Positions 21,285 to 34,968 of a stretch of DNA of 64,000 nt are shown in pieces. The notes under the pieces were generated by a model. The model saw only the letters and a list, made by a program, of their open reading frames with translations, made no database searches and was not told where the DNA came from. Both the position numbers and the translations under genes were made by a program. Location of the stretch: the NCBI RefSeq assembly GCF_964656455.1, contig NC_135715.1, forward strand, positions 80,702,414 through 80,766,413, written 5' to 3'. Position 1 is the first letter of the stretch; each line of letters begins with the position of its first letter. This stretch comes from Halichoerus grypus. Taxonomy: Eukaryota; Chordata; Mammalia; Carnivora; Phocidae.

Positions 21285-22431
21285 AACTCGAAGAAACAAC
21301 ACGGTAGAGAAATCGTGCTTTAGCTACCATCCACGTCTCTGAGGGAGGAAGCACTTTCCAGGCTACCGTGGGTGAGAGCCTGGGGAACGGGTTCCTTACG
21401 TGAGACCGAGGGAGAAGAAGTCCGGGCCAGAAGGCACCTCTCGACTCAGCTCTTGTTACCTGAAGCTAACACTACTGCTCCATGTGTGCATAGGAATGCT
21501 AAGTGCTCCACACTGTTTTGGCAGAAAGAAGCCGGTCAAGAATCCCAGCTTCAGCTCATTCGCCTCTCCACAGGGTGGCAGGATTTTCAACTCTGCTTGA
21601 GTGCAAACCCGGGGAATGAGTCCCAGCAGAATTCCGAGGCAGAAATAAGCATGGGCAGGAGGCAGCTATCGACTCAACTCTTGTTTCGGGAAACTAGATC
21701 GGCTCTCCCGTGTGTGCGTGTAGTCCTAAGTGCCATCCACCCAACGGAAAGGAACAAAAGTGCGGAGGACCCGTGCCTCAGCAAAGATCGCCCTTCCTGA
21801 GCGTGCACTTCATCTGTTGTGTGTTTTTGTGAAAGCATGAGAAATGGAACCTAAACGTAACTCGGAGTGAGAAGCAGGCCTGGAAGGAAGGCTGCTGTCG
21901 ACTCCCCTCTTGTTTGAGGAGATTAGCACTGCTGTACCCTGTGTGCCTGGAAGCCTAGTTCCCAGGCTACTAACACCAAGAATCAATGCTATAGAGTTAC
22001 TGCGCTTGAGTTAACATTGCCGTTCCTGAAGCCAGAGGAATTTGACAGTGCTCGTGTCTGTCTGAGAGCCCGGGGAAAGGGTCCCATACGTGAAATGGAG
22101 TGAGAAACAGGCCGGAGCGGAAGGCAGTTCTCAACTCACCTCTTGTTTATGAGGCTAGTACCCTTGCCCCGGGTGTGCCTGCAGGGCTAAAGCCAACCAC
22201 CTAACTCAAAGGAACAACTCTGTAGAGATTTCCTGCTTCGGCTAAAGTAGCCATGCCGGAGGGTGGACGCATTTTGCTGTGTGCATGCGTGAGCGCACTG
22301 CAAGTGAGTCCAGACCCATTTTCCGTGTGGGACTCAGGCCCCGGCAGAAGGCAGAACATGACTCCCCACTTGTTTCCTGAGGCTAGCACTGCGGCCCCAC
22401 TTTTGCATGGAAGTCTAATAGCAAGCGTTCT

Positions 22432-23131
22432 TTTTTTTAATTATTATTTAATGTTTTTATTGTTATGTTAATCCCCATACATTACATCATTAGTTTTAGA
22501 TATAGTGTTCCATGGTTCATTGTTTGTGCATAACACCCAGTGCTCCATGCAGAACGTGCCCTGCTCAATACCCATCACCAGGCTAAGCCATCCTCCCAGC
22601 CCCCTCCCCTCTAGAACCCTCAGTTTGTTTTTCAGAGTCCATCATCTCTCATGGTTCTTCTCCCCCTCCGATTTTCCCCCCTTCATTCTTCCCCTCCTGC
22701 TACATTCTTCTTCTTCTTTTTTTCTTTCTTAACATATATTGCATTATTTGTTTCAGAGGTACAGATCTGAGATTCAACAGTCTTGCACAATTCACAGCGC
22801 TTACCAGAACACATACCCTCCACAGTGTCCAACACCCAGTGACCCCATCCCTCCCACCCCACCCCCCACTCTAGCAACCCTCAGTTTGTTTCCTGAGATT
22901 AAGAATTCCTCATATCAGTGAGGTCATATGATACATGTCTTTCTCGGTTTGACTTATTTCGCTCAGCATGATACCCTCCAGTTCCATCCACGTCGTTGCA
23001 GATGGCAAGATCTCATTCCTTTTGATGGCTGCATAATATTCCATTGTATATATATATATACCCCCTCTTCTTTATCCATTCATCTGTTGGTGGACATGGC
23101 TCTTTCCACAGTTTGGCTATTGTGGACATTC
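22432..23131 (-). mobile_element. LINE-1 3'-end fragment, unit 6
   Basis: Units 4-7 haplotype, (TA)7, target duplications 22418-22431 and 23132-23145. Confidence 0.95.
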
Positions 23132-25240
23132 ATAGCAAGCGTTCTAACTCGGAGAAACAACACTGAAGAGAAACCGTGCTTTAGCTACCGACGACCTCTA
23201 TGTGGGAGGAAGCAGTTTAGGGTGTACGGTGGGTGAGAGCCTGGGGACGGGTTCCGTTTCGTGAAATCGAGGGAGAGACAGGCCGGAGAGAAGGCAGCTC
23301 TCAACTCAAACCATGGTTATGGGGCTAGTACCGTTGCCCCGGGTGTGTGTGCAGGCTTCATGAAAACTGCCTAACTCGAAGGAAAAACTCGCTGGAGAAT
23401 CCATGCTTCAGCTAAAAGAGCCGCTCCTGAGGGTGGAAGCATTTTGTTGTGTGCGTGCATGAGAGCACTGCAAGGGAGTCCAAAGCTTTTTGTGAATGAG
23501 CCTCAGGCCCCAGCAGAAGGCAGAACACGACTCCCCATGTATTTCATCACGCTAGCACGGCAGCCCCACTTTTGCATGGAAGTCTAACAGCTAGTGTTCT
23601 CACTCGAAGAAACAACACTGTAGAGAAACCGTGCTTTAGCTACCGTCGACCTCTAGACGGAGGAAGCATTACACGGAGTACCGTGGCTGAGAGCCTGGGG
23701 AACGGGTTCCATACGTGAAACCAAGGGAGAAATAGGTCCGGGCAGAAGGCACCTCTGGACTCAGCTCTTGCTACCTGAAGCTAAGACTACTGCTCCATGT
23801 GTGCTTGGAATGCTATGTGCTCGACCCTGACTGGGAAGAAACAAGCCTGTAAAGAATCCCAGCTGCAGCTCATTCGCCTACCAGGCTACTAACACCAAGA
23901 ATCAATGCTGTAGCCTTACTGCGCTTTAGCTACCATTGCCGTTCCTGAAGCCGCAGGAGTTGTATAGTGCTCGTGTATGAGAGACCGGGGAAAGGGTCCC
24001 ATACGTGAAATGGAGTGAGAAACAGGCCGGTGCGGAAGGCAGCTCTCAACTCACCTCTTGTTTATGAGGCTAGTCCCCTTGCCCCGGGTGTGCCTGCAGG
24101 CCATAAGCCAACCACCTAACTCAAAGGAACAACTCTGTAGGGAATTCCTGCTTCGGCTAAAAGAGCCATGCCTCAGGGTGGACGCATTGTGTGGTGTGCA
24201 TGCGTGAGTGCACAGCAAGTGAGTCCAAAACCATTTTCCTTGTGAGACCCAGGCCCCGGAAGAAGCCAGAACACGACTCCCCACTTGCTCCATGAAACTA
24301 CTACTGCGGCCCCACTTTTGAATGGAAGTCTAATAGCTAGCTTTCTAACTCGAACAAACAACACTGTAGACAAACCGTGCTTTAGCTACCGTCGACCTCT
24401 CTGTGGGCGAAGCAGTTTAGGGTGTACTGTGGCTGAGAGCCTGGGGACGGTTTCAATATCGTAATATCGGGGGAGAGACAGGCCGGTACAGAAGGCAGCT
24501 CTCAACCCACATCATGGTTATGGGGCTAGTACCGTTGCCCAGGGTAAACACAGCCACCTAACTCGAAGGAGAATCTCGGTTCAGAGCTTGTGCGTCAGGT
24601 CAAACAGCTGCTCCTGAGGGTGGCAGCATTTTGTTGTGTGCGTGCGTGAGAGCACTGCAAGGAAGTCCAAAGCTTTTTGCGAGCGAGACTCAGGCCCCAG
24701 CGAAAGGCAGAACACGACTCCCCATGTGTTTCATCACGCTAGCACGGCAGCCCCACTTTTGCATGGAAGTCTAATAGCTAGCGTTCTAACTCGAAGAAAC
24801 TACACAGCAGAGAAACCGTGCTTTAGCTACCGTCGACCTCTCTGTGGGCGAAGCAGTTTAGGGTGTACTGTGGCTGAGAGCCTGGGCACAGTTTCAATAT
24901 CATAATATCGGGGAGAGGCAGGCCGGTACAGAAGGCAGCTCTCAACACACATCATGGTTATGGGGCTGCTACCGTTCGCCAGGGTGTGTGTGCAGGCTTC
25001 AACACAGCCACCTAACTCGAAGGAAAACTTGATTGAGAGCCTGTGCTTCAGGTAAAACAGGTGCTCCTGAGGGTGGCAGCATTTTGTTGTGTGCGTGCGT
25101 GAGAGTAGTGCAAGGGAGTCCAAAGCTTTTTGCGAGTGAGACTCAGGCCCCAGCAAAAGGCAGAACACGACTCCCCATGTGTTTGACCAAGCTAGCACGG
25201 CAGCCCCACATTTGCATGGCAGTCTAATAGCTAGCGTTCT

Positions 25241-25694
25241 AACTCGAAGAAACAACACTGTAGAGAAACCGTGCTTTAGCTACCGTCGACCTCTCTGTGG
25301 GCGGAGCAGTTTAGGGTGTACTGTGGCTGAGAGCCTGGGGACGGTTTCAATATCGTAATATCGGGGAGAGACAGGCCGGTACAGAAGGCAGCTCTTAACT
25401 CACATCCTGGTTATGGGGCTAGTACCATTCGAGAGGGTGTGTGTGCCGCCTTAAACACAGCCACCTAACTCGAAGGAAAAACTCGGTTGAGAGCCTGTGC
25501 TGCAGGTAAAACAGCTGCTCCTGAGGGTGGCAGCATTTTGTGGTGTGCGTGCGTGAGAGCACTGCAAGGGAGTCCAAAGCTTTTTGCGAGTGAGACTCAG
25601 GCCCCTGCGAAAGGCAGAACACGACTCCCCATGTGTTTGACCAAGCTAGCACGGCAGCCCCACATTTGCATGGCAGTCTAATAGCTAGCGTTCT
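25241..25694 (+). repeat. 454-bp AB block, unit 6 (single)
   Basis: Single block although both neighbouring units have two. Confidence 0.92.
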
Positions 25695-26841
25695 AACTCG
25701 AAGAAACAACACGGTAGAGAAATCGTGCTTTAGCTACCATCCACGTCTCTGAGGGAGGAAGCACTTTCCAGGCTACCGTGGGTGAGAGCCTGGGGAACGG
25801 GTTCCTTACGTGAGACCGAGGGAGAAGAAGTCCGGGCCAGAAGGCACCTCTCGACTCAGCTCTTGTTACCTGAAGCTAACACTACTGCTCCATGTGTGCA
25901 TAGGAATGCTAAGTGCTCCACACTGTTTTGGCAGAAAGAAGCCGGTCAAGAATCCCAGCTTCAGCTCATTCGCCTCTCCACAGGGTGGCAGGATTTTCAA
26001 CTCTGCTTGAGTGCAAACCTGGGGAATGAGTCCCAGCAGAATTCCGAGGCAGAAATAAGCATGGGCAGGAGGCAGCTATCGACTCAACTCTTGTTTCGGG
26101 AAACTAGATCGGCTCTCCCGTGTGTGCGTGTAGTCCTAAGTGCCATCCACCCAACGGAAAGGAACAAAAGTGCGGAGGACCCGTGCCTCAGCAAAGATCG
26201 CCCTTCCTGAGCGTGCACTTCATCTGTTGTGTGTTTTTGTGAAAGCATGAGAAATGGAACCTAAACGTAACTCGGAGTGAGAAGCAGGCCTGGAAGGAAG
26301 GCTGCTGTCGACTCCCCTCTTGTTTGAGGAGATTAGCACTGCTGTACCCTGTGTGCCTGGAAGCCTAGTTCCCAGGCTACTAACACCAAGAATCAATGCT
26401 ATAGAGTTACTGCGCTTGAGTTAACATTGCCGTTCCTGAAGCCAGAGGAATTTGACAGTGCTCGTGTCTGTCTGAGAGCCCGGGGAAAGGGTCCCATACG
26501 TGAAATGGAGTGAGAAACAGGCCGGAGCGGAAGGCAGTTCTCAACTCACCTCTTGTTTATGAGGCTAGTACCCTTGCCCCGGGTGTGCCTGCAGGGCTAA
26601 AGCCAACCACCTAACTCAAAGGAACAACTCTGTAGAGATTTCCTGCTTCGGCTAAAGTAGCCATGCCGGAGGGTGGACGCATTTTGCTGTGTGCATGCGT
26701 GAGCGCACTGCAAGTGAGTCCAGACCCATTTTCCGTGTGGGACTCAGGCCCCGGCAGAAGGCAGAACATGACTCCCCACTTGTTTCCTGAGGCTAGCACT
26801 GCGGCCCCACTTTTGCATGGAAGTCTAATAGCAAGCGTTCT

Positions 26842-27541
26842 TTTTTTTAATTATTATTTAATGTTTTTATTGTTATGTTAATCCCCATACATTACATCAT
26901 TAGTTTTAGATATAGTGTTCCATGGTTCATTGTTTGTGCATAACACCCAGTGCTCCATGCAGAACGTGCCCTGCTCAATACCCATCACCAGGCTAAGCCA
27001 TCCTCCCAGCCCCCTCCCCTCTAGAACCCTCAGTTTGTTTTTCAGAGTCCATCATCTCTCATGGTTCTTCTCCCCCTCCGATTTTCCCCCCTTCATTCTT
27101 CCCCTCCTGCTACATTCTTCTTCTTCTTTTTTTCTTTCTTAACATATATTGCATTATTTGTTTCAGAGGTACAGATCTGAGATTCAACAGTCTTGCACAA
27201 TTCACAGCGCTTACCAGAACACATACCCTCCACAGTGTCCAACACCCAGTGACCCCATCCCTCCCACCCCACCCCCCACTCTAGCAACCCTCAGTTTGTT
27301 TCCTGAGATTAAGAATTCCTCATATCAGTGAGGTCATATGATACATGTCTTTCTCGGTTTGACTTATTTCGCTCAGCATGATACCCTCCAGTTCCATCCA
27401 CGTCGTTGCAGATGGCAAGATCTCATTCCTTTTGATGGCTGCATAATATTCCATTGTATATATATATATACCCCCTCTTCTTTATCCATTCATCTGTTGG
27501 TGGACATGGCTCTTTCCACAGTTTGGCTATTGTGGACATTC
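26842..27541 (-). mobile_element. LINE-1 3'-end fragment, unit 7
   Basis: Last copy with the units 4-7 haplotype. Target duplications 26828-26841 and 27542-27555. Confidence 0.95.
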
Positions 27542-29650
27542 ATAGCAAGCGTTCTAACTCGGAGAAACAACACTGAAGAGAAACCGTGCTTTAGCTACCG
27601 ACGACCTCTATGTGGGAGGAAGCAGTTTAGGGTGTACGGTGGGTGAGAGCCTGGGGACGGGTTCCGTTTCGTGAAATCGAGGGAGAGACAGGCCGGAGAG
27701 AAGGCAGCTCTCAACTCAAACCATGGTTATGGGGCTAGTACCGTTGCCCCGGGTGTGTGTGCAGGCTTCATGAAAACTGCCTAACTCGAAGGAAAAACTC
27801 GCTGGAGAATCCATGCTTCAGCTAAAAGAGCCGCTCCTGAGGGTGGAAGCATTTTGTTGTGTGCGTGCATGAGAGCACTGCAAGGGAGTCCAAAGCTTTT
27901 TGTGAATGAGCCTCAGGCCCCAGCAGAAGGCAGAACACGACTCCCCATGTATTTCATCACGCTAGCACGGCAGCCCCACTTTTGCATGGAAGTCTAACAG
28001 CTAGTGTTCTCACTCGAAGAAACAACACTGTAGAGAAACCGTGCTTTAGCTACCGTCGACCTCTAGACGGAGGAAGCATTACACGGAGTACCGTGGCTGA
28101 GAGCCTGGGGAACGGGTTCCATACGTGAAACCAAGGGAGAAATAGGTCCGGGCACAAGGCACCTCTGGACTCAGCTCTTGCTACCTGAAGCTAAGACTAC
28201 TGCTCCATGTGTGCTTGGAATGCTATGTGCTCGACCCTGACTGGGAAGAAACAAGCCTGTAAAGAATCCCAGCTGCAGCTCATTCGCCTACCAGGCTACT
28301 AACACCAAGAATCAATGCTGTAGCCTTACTGCGCTTTAGCTACCATTGCCGTTCCTGAAGCCGCAGGAGTTGTATAGTGCTCGTGTATGAGAGACCGGGG
28401 AAAGGGTCCCATACGTGAAATGGAGTGAGAAACAGGCCGGTGCGGAAGGCAGCTCTCAACTCACCTCTTGTTTATGAGGCTAGTCCCCTTGCCCCGGGTG
28501 TGCCTGCAGGCCATAAGCCAACCACCTAACTCAAAGGAACAACTCTGTAGGGAATTCCTGCTTCGGCTAAAAGAGCCATGCCTCAGGGTGGACGCATTGT
28601 GTGGTGTGCATGCGTGAGTGCACAGCAAGGGAGTCCAAAACCATTTTCCTTGTGAGACCCAGGCCCCGGAAGAAGCCAGAACACGACTCCCCACTTGCTC
28701 CATGAAACTACTACTGCGGCCCCACTTTTGAATGGAAGTCTAATAGCTAGCTTTCTAACTCGAACAAACAACACTGTAGACAAACCGTGCTTTAGCTACC
28801 GTCGACCTCTCTGTGGGCGAAGCAGTTTAGGGTGTACTGTGGCTGAGAGCCTGGGGACGGTTTCAATATCGTAATATCGGGGGAGAGACAGGCCGGTACA
28901 GAAGGCAGCTCTCAACCCACATCATGGTTATGGGGCTAGTACCGTTGCCCAGGGTAAACACAGCCACCTAACTCGAAGGAGAATCTCGGTTCAGAGCTTG
29001 TGCGTCAGGTCAAACAGCTGCTCCTGAGGGTGGCAGCATTTTGTTGTGTGCGTGCGTGAGAGCACTGCAAGGAAGTCCAAAGCTTTTTGCGAGCGAGACT
29101 CAGGCCCCAGCGAAAGGCAGAACACGACTCCCCATGTGTTTCATCACGCTAGCACGGCAGCCCCACTTTTGCATGGAAGTCTAATAGCTAGCGTTCTAAC
29201 TCGAAGAAACTACACAGCAGAGAAACCGTGCTTTAGCTACCGTCGACCTCTCTGTGGGCGAAGCAGTTTAGGGTGTACTGTGGCTGAGAGCCTGGGCACA
29301 GTTTCAATATCATAATATCGGGGAGAGGCAGGCCGGTACAGAAGGCAGCTCTCAACACACATCATGGTTATGGGGCTGCTACCGTTCGCCAGGGTGTGTG
29401 TGCAGGCTTCAACACAGCCACCTAACTCGAAGGAAAACTTGATTGAGAGCCTGTGCTTCAGGTAAAACAGGTGCTCCTGAGGGTGGCAGCATTTTGTTGT
29501 GTGCGTGCGTGAGAGTAGTGCAAGGGAGTCCAAAGCTTTTTGCGAGTGAGACTCAGGCCCCAGCAAAAGGCAGAACACGACTCCCCATGTGTTTGACCAA
29601 GCTAGCACGGCAGCCCCACATTTGCATGGCAGTCTAATAGCTAGCGTTCT

Positions 29651-30104
29651 AACTCGAAGAAACAACACTGTAGAGAAACCGTGCTTTAGCTACCGTCGAC
29701 CTCTCTGTGGGCGGAGCAGTTTAGGGTGTACTGTGGCTGAGAGCCTGGGGACGGTTTCAATATCGTAATATCGGGGAGAGACAGGCCGGTACAGAAGGCA
29801 GCTCTTAACTCACATCCTGGTTATGGGGCTAGTACCATTCGAGAGGGTGTGTGTGCCGCCTTAAACACAGCCACCTAACTCGAAGGAAAAACTCGGTTGA
29901 GAGCCTGTGCTGCAGGTAAAACAGCTGCTCCTGAGGGTGGCAGCATTTTGTGGTGTGCGTGCGTGAGAGCACTGCAAGGGAGTCCAAAGCTTTTTGCGAG
30001 TGAGACTCAGGCCCCTGCGAAAGGCAGAACACGACTCCCCATGTGTTTGACCAAGCTAGCACGGCAGCCCCACATTTGCATGGCAGTCTAATAGCTAGCG
30101 TTCT
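29651..30104 (+). repeat. 454-bp AB block, unit 7, copy 1 of 2
   Basis: First of a tandem pair. Confidence 0.93.
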
Positions 30105-30558
30105 AACTCGAAGAAACAACACTGTAGAGAAACCGTGCTTTAGCTACCGTCGACCTCTCTGTGGGCGGAGCAGTTTAGGGTGTACTGTGGCTGAGAGCCT
30201 GGGGACGGTTTCAATATCGTAATATCGGGGAGAGACAGGCCGGTACAGAAGGCAGCTCTTAACTCACATCCTGGTTATGGGGCTAGTACCATTCGAGAGG
30301 GTGTGTGTGCCGCCTTAAACACAGCCACCTAACTCGAAGGAAAAACTCGGTTGAGAGCCTGTGCTGCAGGTAAAACAGCTGCTCCTGAGGGTGGCAGCAT
30401 TTTGTGGTGTGCGTGCGTGAGAGCACTGCAAGGGAGTCCAAAGCTTTTTGCGAGTGAGACTCAGGCCCCTGCGAAAGGCAGAACACGACTCCCCATGTGT
30501 TTGACCAAGCTAGCACGGCAGCCCCACATTTGCATGGCAGTCTAATAGCTAGCGTTCT
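30105..30558 (+). repeat. 454-bp AB block, unit 7, copy 2 of 2
   Basis: Lacks the 'gtaggg' mark of units 4 and 5, so it may be an independent duplication or a converted copy. Confidence 0.93.
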
Positions 30559-31705
30559 AACTCGAAGAAACAACACGGTAGAGAAATCGTGCTTTAGCTA
30601 CCATCCACGTCTCTGAGGGAGGAAGCACTTTCCAGGCTACCGTGGGTGAGAGCCTGGGGAACGGGTTCCTTACGTGAGACCGAGGGAGAAGAAGTCCGGG
30701 CCACAAGGCACCTCTCGACTCAGCTCTTGTTACCTGAAGCTAACACTACTGCTCCATGTGTGCATAGGAATGCTAAGTGCTCCACACTGTTTTGGCAGAA
30801 AGAAGCCGGTCAAGAATCCCAGCTTCAGCTCATTCGCCTCTCCACAGGGTGGCAGGATTTTCAACTCTGCTTGAGTGCAAACCTGGGGAATGAGTCCCAG
30901 CAGAATTCCGAGGCAGAAATAAGCATGGGCAGGAGGCAGCTATCGACTCAACTCTTGTTTCGGGAAACTAGATCGGCTCTCCCGTGTGTGCGTGTAGTCC
31001 TAAGTGCCATCCACCCAACGGAAAGGAACAAAAGTGCGGAGGACCCGTGCCTCAGCAAAGATCGCCCTTCCTGAGCGTGCACTTCATCTGTTGTGTGTTT
31101 TTGTGAAAGCATGAGAAATGGAACCTAAACGTAACTCGGAGTGAGAAGCAGGCCTGGAAGGAAGGCTGCTGTCGACTCCCCTCTTGTTTGAGGAGATTAG
31201 CACTGCTGTACCCTGTGTGCCTGGAAGCCTAGTTCCCAGGCTACTAACACCAAGAATCAATGCTATAGAGTTACTGCGCTTGAGTTAACATTGCCGTTCC
31301 TGAAGCCAGAGGAATTTGACAGTGCTCGTGTCTGTCTGAGAGCCCGGGGAAAGGGTCCCATACGTGAAATGGAGTGAGAAACAGGCCGGAGCGGAAGGCA
31401 GTTCTCAACTCACCTCTTGTTTATGAGGCTAGTACCCTTGCCCCGGGTGTGCCTGCAGGGCTAAAGCCAACCACCTAACTCAAAGGAACAACTCTGTAGA
31501 GATTTCCTGCTTCGGCTAAAGTAGCCATGCCGGAGGGTGGACGCATTTTGCTGTGTGCATGCGTGAGCGCACTGCAAGTGAGTCCAGACCCATTTTCCGT
31601 GTGGGACTCAGGCCCCGGCAGAAGGCAGAACATGACTCCCCACTTGTTTCCTGAGGCTAGCACTGCGGCCCCACTTTTGCATGGAAGTCTAATAGCAAGC
31701 GTTCT

Positions 31706-32405
31706 TTTTTTTAATTATTATTTAATGTTTTTATTGTTATGTTAATCCCCATACATTACATCATTAGTTTTAGATATAGTGTTCCATGGTTCATTGTTTG
31801 TGCATAACACCCAGTGCTCCATGCAGAACGTGCCCTGCTCAATACCCATCACCAGGCTAAGCCATCCTCCCAGCCCCCTCCCCTCTAGAACCCTCAGTTT
31901 GTTTTTCAGAGTCCATCATCTCTCATGGTTCTTCTCCCCCTCCGATTTTCCCCCCTTCATTCTTCCCCTCCTGCTGCATTCTTCTTCTTCTTTTTTTCTT
32001 TCTTAACATATATTGCATTATTTGTTTCAGAGGTACAGATCTGAGATTCAACAGTCTTGCACAATTCACAGCGCTTACCAGAACACATACCCTCCACAGT
32101 GTCCATCACCCAGTCACCCCATCCCTCCCACCCCACCCCCCACTCTAGCAACCCTCAGTTTGTTTCCTGAGATTAAGAATTCCTCATATCAGTGAGGTCA
32201 TATGATGCATGTCTTTCTCGGTTTGACTTATTTCGCTCAGCATGATACCCTCCAGTTCCATCCACGTCGTTGCAGATGGCAAGATCTCATTCCTTTTGAT
32301 GGCTGCATAATATTCCATTGTATATATATATATACCCCCTCTTCTTTATCCATTCATCTGTTGGTGGACATGGCTCTTTCCACAGTTTGGCTATTGTGGA
32401 CATTC
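31706..32405 (-). mobile_element. LINE-1 3'-end fragment, unit 8
   Basis: Common haplotype, with a private 'gatgcatg' near 32206. Target duplications 31692-31705 and 32406-32419. Confidence 0.95.
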
Positions 32406-34514
32406 ATAGCAAGCGTTCTAACTCGGAGAAACAACACTGAAGAGAAACCGTGCTTTAGCTACCGACGACCTCTATGTGGGAGGAAGCAGTTTAGGGTGTA
32501 CGGTGGGTGAGAGCCTGGGGACGGGTTCCGTTTCGTGAAATCGAGGGAGAGACAGGCCGGAGAGAAGGCAGCTCTCAACTCAAACCATGGTTATGGGGCT
32601 AGTACCGTTGCCCCGGGTGTGTGTGCAGGCTTCATGAAAACTGCCTAACTCGAAGGAAAAACTCGCTGGAGAATCCATGCTTCAGCTAAAAGAGCCGCTC
32701 CTGAGGGTGGAAGCATTTTGTTGTGTGCGTGCATGAGAGCACTGCAAGGGAGTCCAAAGCTTTTTGTGAATGAGCCTCAGGCCCCAGCAGAAGGCAGAAC
32801 ACGACTCCCCATGTATTTCATCACGCTAGCACGGCAGCCCCACTTTTGCATGGAAGTCTAACAGCTAGTGTTCTCACTCGAAGAAACAACACTGTAGAGA
32901 AACCGTGCTTTAGCTACCGTCGACCTCTAGACGGAGGAAGCATTACACGGAGTACCGTGGCTGAGAGCCTGGGGAACGGGTTCCATACGTGAAACCAAGG
33001 GAGAAATAGGTCCGGGCACAAGGCACCTCTGGACTCAGCTCTTGCTACCTGAAGCTAAGACTACTGCTCCATGTGTGCTTGGAATGCTATGTGCTCGACC
33101 CTGACTGGGAAGAAACAAGCCTGTAAAGAATCCCAGCTGCAGCTCATTCGCCTACCAGGCTACTAACACCAAGAATCAATGCTGTAGCCTTACTGCGCTT
33201 TAGCTACCATTGCCGTTCCTGAAGCCGCAGGAGTTGTATAGTGCTCGTGTATGAGAGACCGGGGAAAGGGTCCCATACGTGAAATGGAGTGAGAAACAGG
33301 CCGGTGCGGAAGGCAGCTCTCAACTCACCTCTTGTTTATGAGGCTAGTCCCCTTGCCCCGGGTGTGCCTGCAGGCCATAAGCCAACCACCTAACTCAAAG
33401 GAACAACTCTGTAGGGAATTCCTGCTTCGGCTAAAAGAGCCATGCCTCAGGGTGGACGCATTGTGTGGTGTGCATGCGTGAGTGCACAGCAAGGGAGTCC
33501 AAAACCATTTTCCTTGTGAGACCCAGGCCCCGGAAGAAGCCAGAACACGACTCCCCACTTGCTCCATGAAACTACTACTGCGGCCCCACTTTTGAATGGA
33601 AGTCTAATAGCTAGCTTTCTAACTCGAACAAACAACACTGTAGACAAACCGTGCTTTAGCTACCGTCGACCTCTCTGTGGGCGAAGCAGTTTAGGGTGTA
33701 CTGTGGCTGAGAGCCTGGGGACGGTTTCAATATCGTAATATCGGGGGAGAGACAGGCCGGTACAGAAGGCAGCTCTCAACCCACATCATGGTTATGGGGC
33801 TAGTACCGTTGCCCAGGGTAAACACAGCCACCTAACTCGAAGGAGAATCTCGGTTCAGAGCTTGTGCGTCAGGTCAAACAGCTGCTCCTGAGGGTGGCAG
33901 CATTTTGTTGTGTGCGTGCGTGAGAGCACTGCAAGGAAGTCCAAAGCTTTTTGCGAGCGAGACTCAGGCCCCAGCGAAAGGCAGAACACGACTCCCCATG
34001 TGTTTCATCACGCTAGCACGGCAGCCCCACTTTTGCATGGAAGTCTAATAGCTAGCGTTCTAACTCGAAGAAACTACACAGCAGAGAAACCGTGCTTTAG
34101 CTACCGTCGACCTCTCTGTGGGCGAAGCAGTTTAGGGTGTACTGTGGCTGAGAGCCTGGGCACAGTTTCAATATCATAATATCGGGGAGAGGCAGGCCGG
34201 TACAGAAGGCAGCTCTCAACACACATCATGGTTATGGGGCTGCTACCGTTCGCCAGGGTGTGTGTGCAGGCTTCAACACAGCCACCTAACTCGAAGGAAA
34301 ACTTGATTGAGAGCCTGTGCTTCAGGTAAAACAGGTGCTCCTGAGGGTGGCAGCATTTTGTTGTGTGCGTGCGTGAGAGTAGTGCAAGGGAGTCCAAAGC
34401 TTTTTGCGAGTGAGACTCAGGCCCCAGCAAAAGGCAGAACACGACTCCCCATGTGTTTGACCAAGCTAGCACGGCAGCCCCACATTTGCATGGCAGTCTA
34501 ATAGCTAGCGTTCT

Positions 34515-34968
34515 AACTCGAAGAAACAACACTGTAGAGAAACCGTGCTTTAGCTACCGTCGACCTCTCTGTGGGCGGAGCAGTTTAGGGGGTACTGTGG
34601 CTGAGAGCCTGGGGACGGTTTCAATATCGTAATATCGGGGAGAGACAGGCCGGTACAGAAGGCAGCTCTTAACTCACATCCTGGTTATGGGGCTAGTACC
34701 ATTCGAGAGGGTGTGTGTGCCGCCTTAAACACAGCCACCTAACTCGAAGGAAAAACTCGGTTGAGAGCCTGTGCTGCAGGTAAAACAGCTGCTCCTGAGG
34801 GTGGCAGCATTTTGTGGTGTGCGTGCGTGAGAGCACTGCAAGGGAGTCCAAAGCTTTTTGCGAGTGAGACTCAGGCCCCTGCGAAAGGCAGAACACGACT
34901 CCCCATGTGTTTGACCAAGCTAGCACAGCAGCCCCACATTTGCATGGCAGTCTAATAGCTAGCGTTCT
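34515..34968 (+). repeat. 454-bp AB block, unit 8 (single)
   Basis: Contains two changes private to unit 8: 'taggggg' near 34590 and 'agcacagcag' near 34926. Confidence 0.92.

Larger units (their letters stand above)
17568..22431 (+). repeat. Higher-order unit 5 (4864 bp, two 454-bp blocks)
   Basis: LINE-1 17568-18267, cassette 1 18282-19482, cassette 2 19483-22431. It carries two m11-m12 blocks (20377-20830, 20831-21284) with the same 'gtaggg' mark (20854) as unit 4, so the duplicated state was probably copied between units 4 and 5. In m6 it has 'gcaagtgag' (T at 19356) instead of 'gcaagggag', shared with units 6 and 10. Confidence 0.95.
22432..26841 (+). repeat. Higher-order unit 6 (4410 bp)
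   Basis: LINE-1 22432-23131, cassette 1 23146-24346, cassette 2 24347-26841. One 454-bp block. It shares the units 4-7 LINE-1 haplotype. In m6 it has T at 24220. In m3 it has 'ggcagaagg' (G at 23745), shared with units 11 and 12. It is the first unit with 'acctgggg' rather than 'acccgggg' in m14 (26020), an allele then fixed through unit 14. Confidence 0.95.
26842..31705 (+). repeat. Higher-order unit 7 (4864 bp, two 454-bp blocks)
   Basis: LINE-1 26842-27541, cassette 1 27556-28756, cassette 2 28757-31705. It has two m11-m12 blocks (29651-30104, 30105-30558), but the second starts with the ordinary 'gtagag', unlike units 4 and 5. It is the last unit with the 4-7 LINE-1 haplotype, and m13 has returned to 'gccacaagg'. 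Confidence 0.95.
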
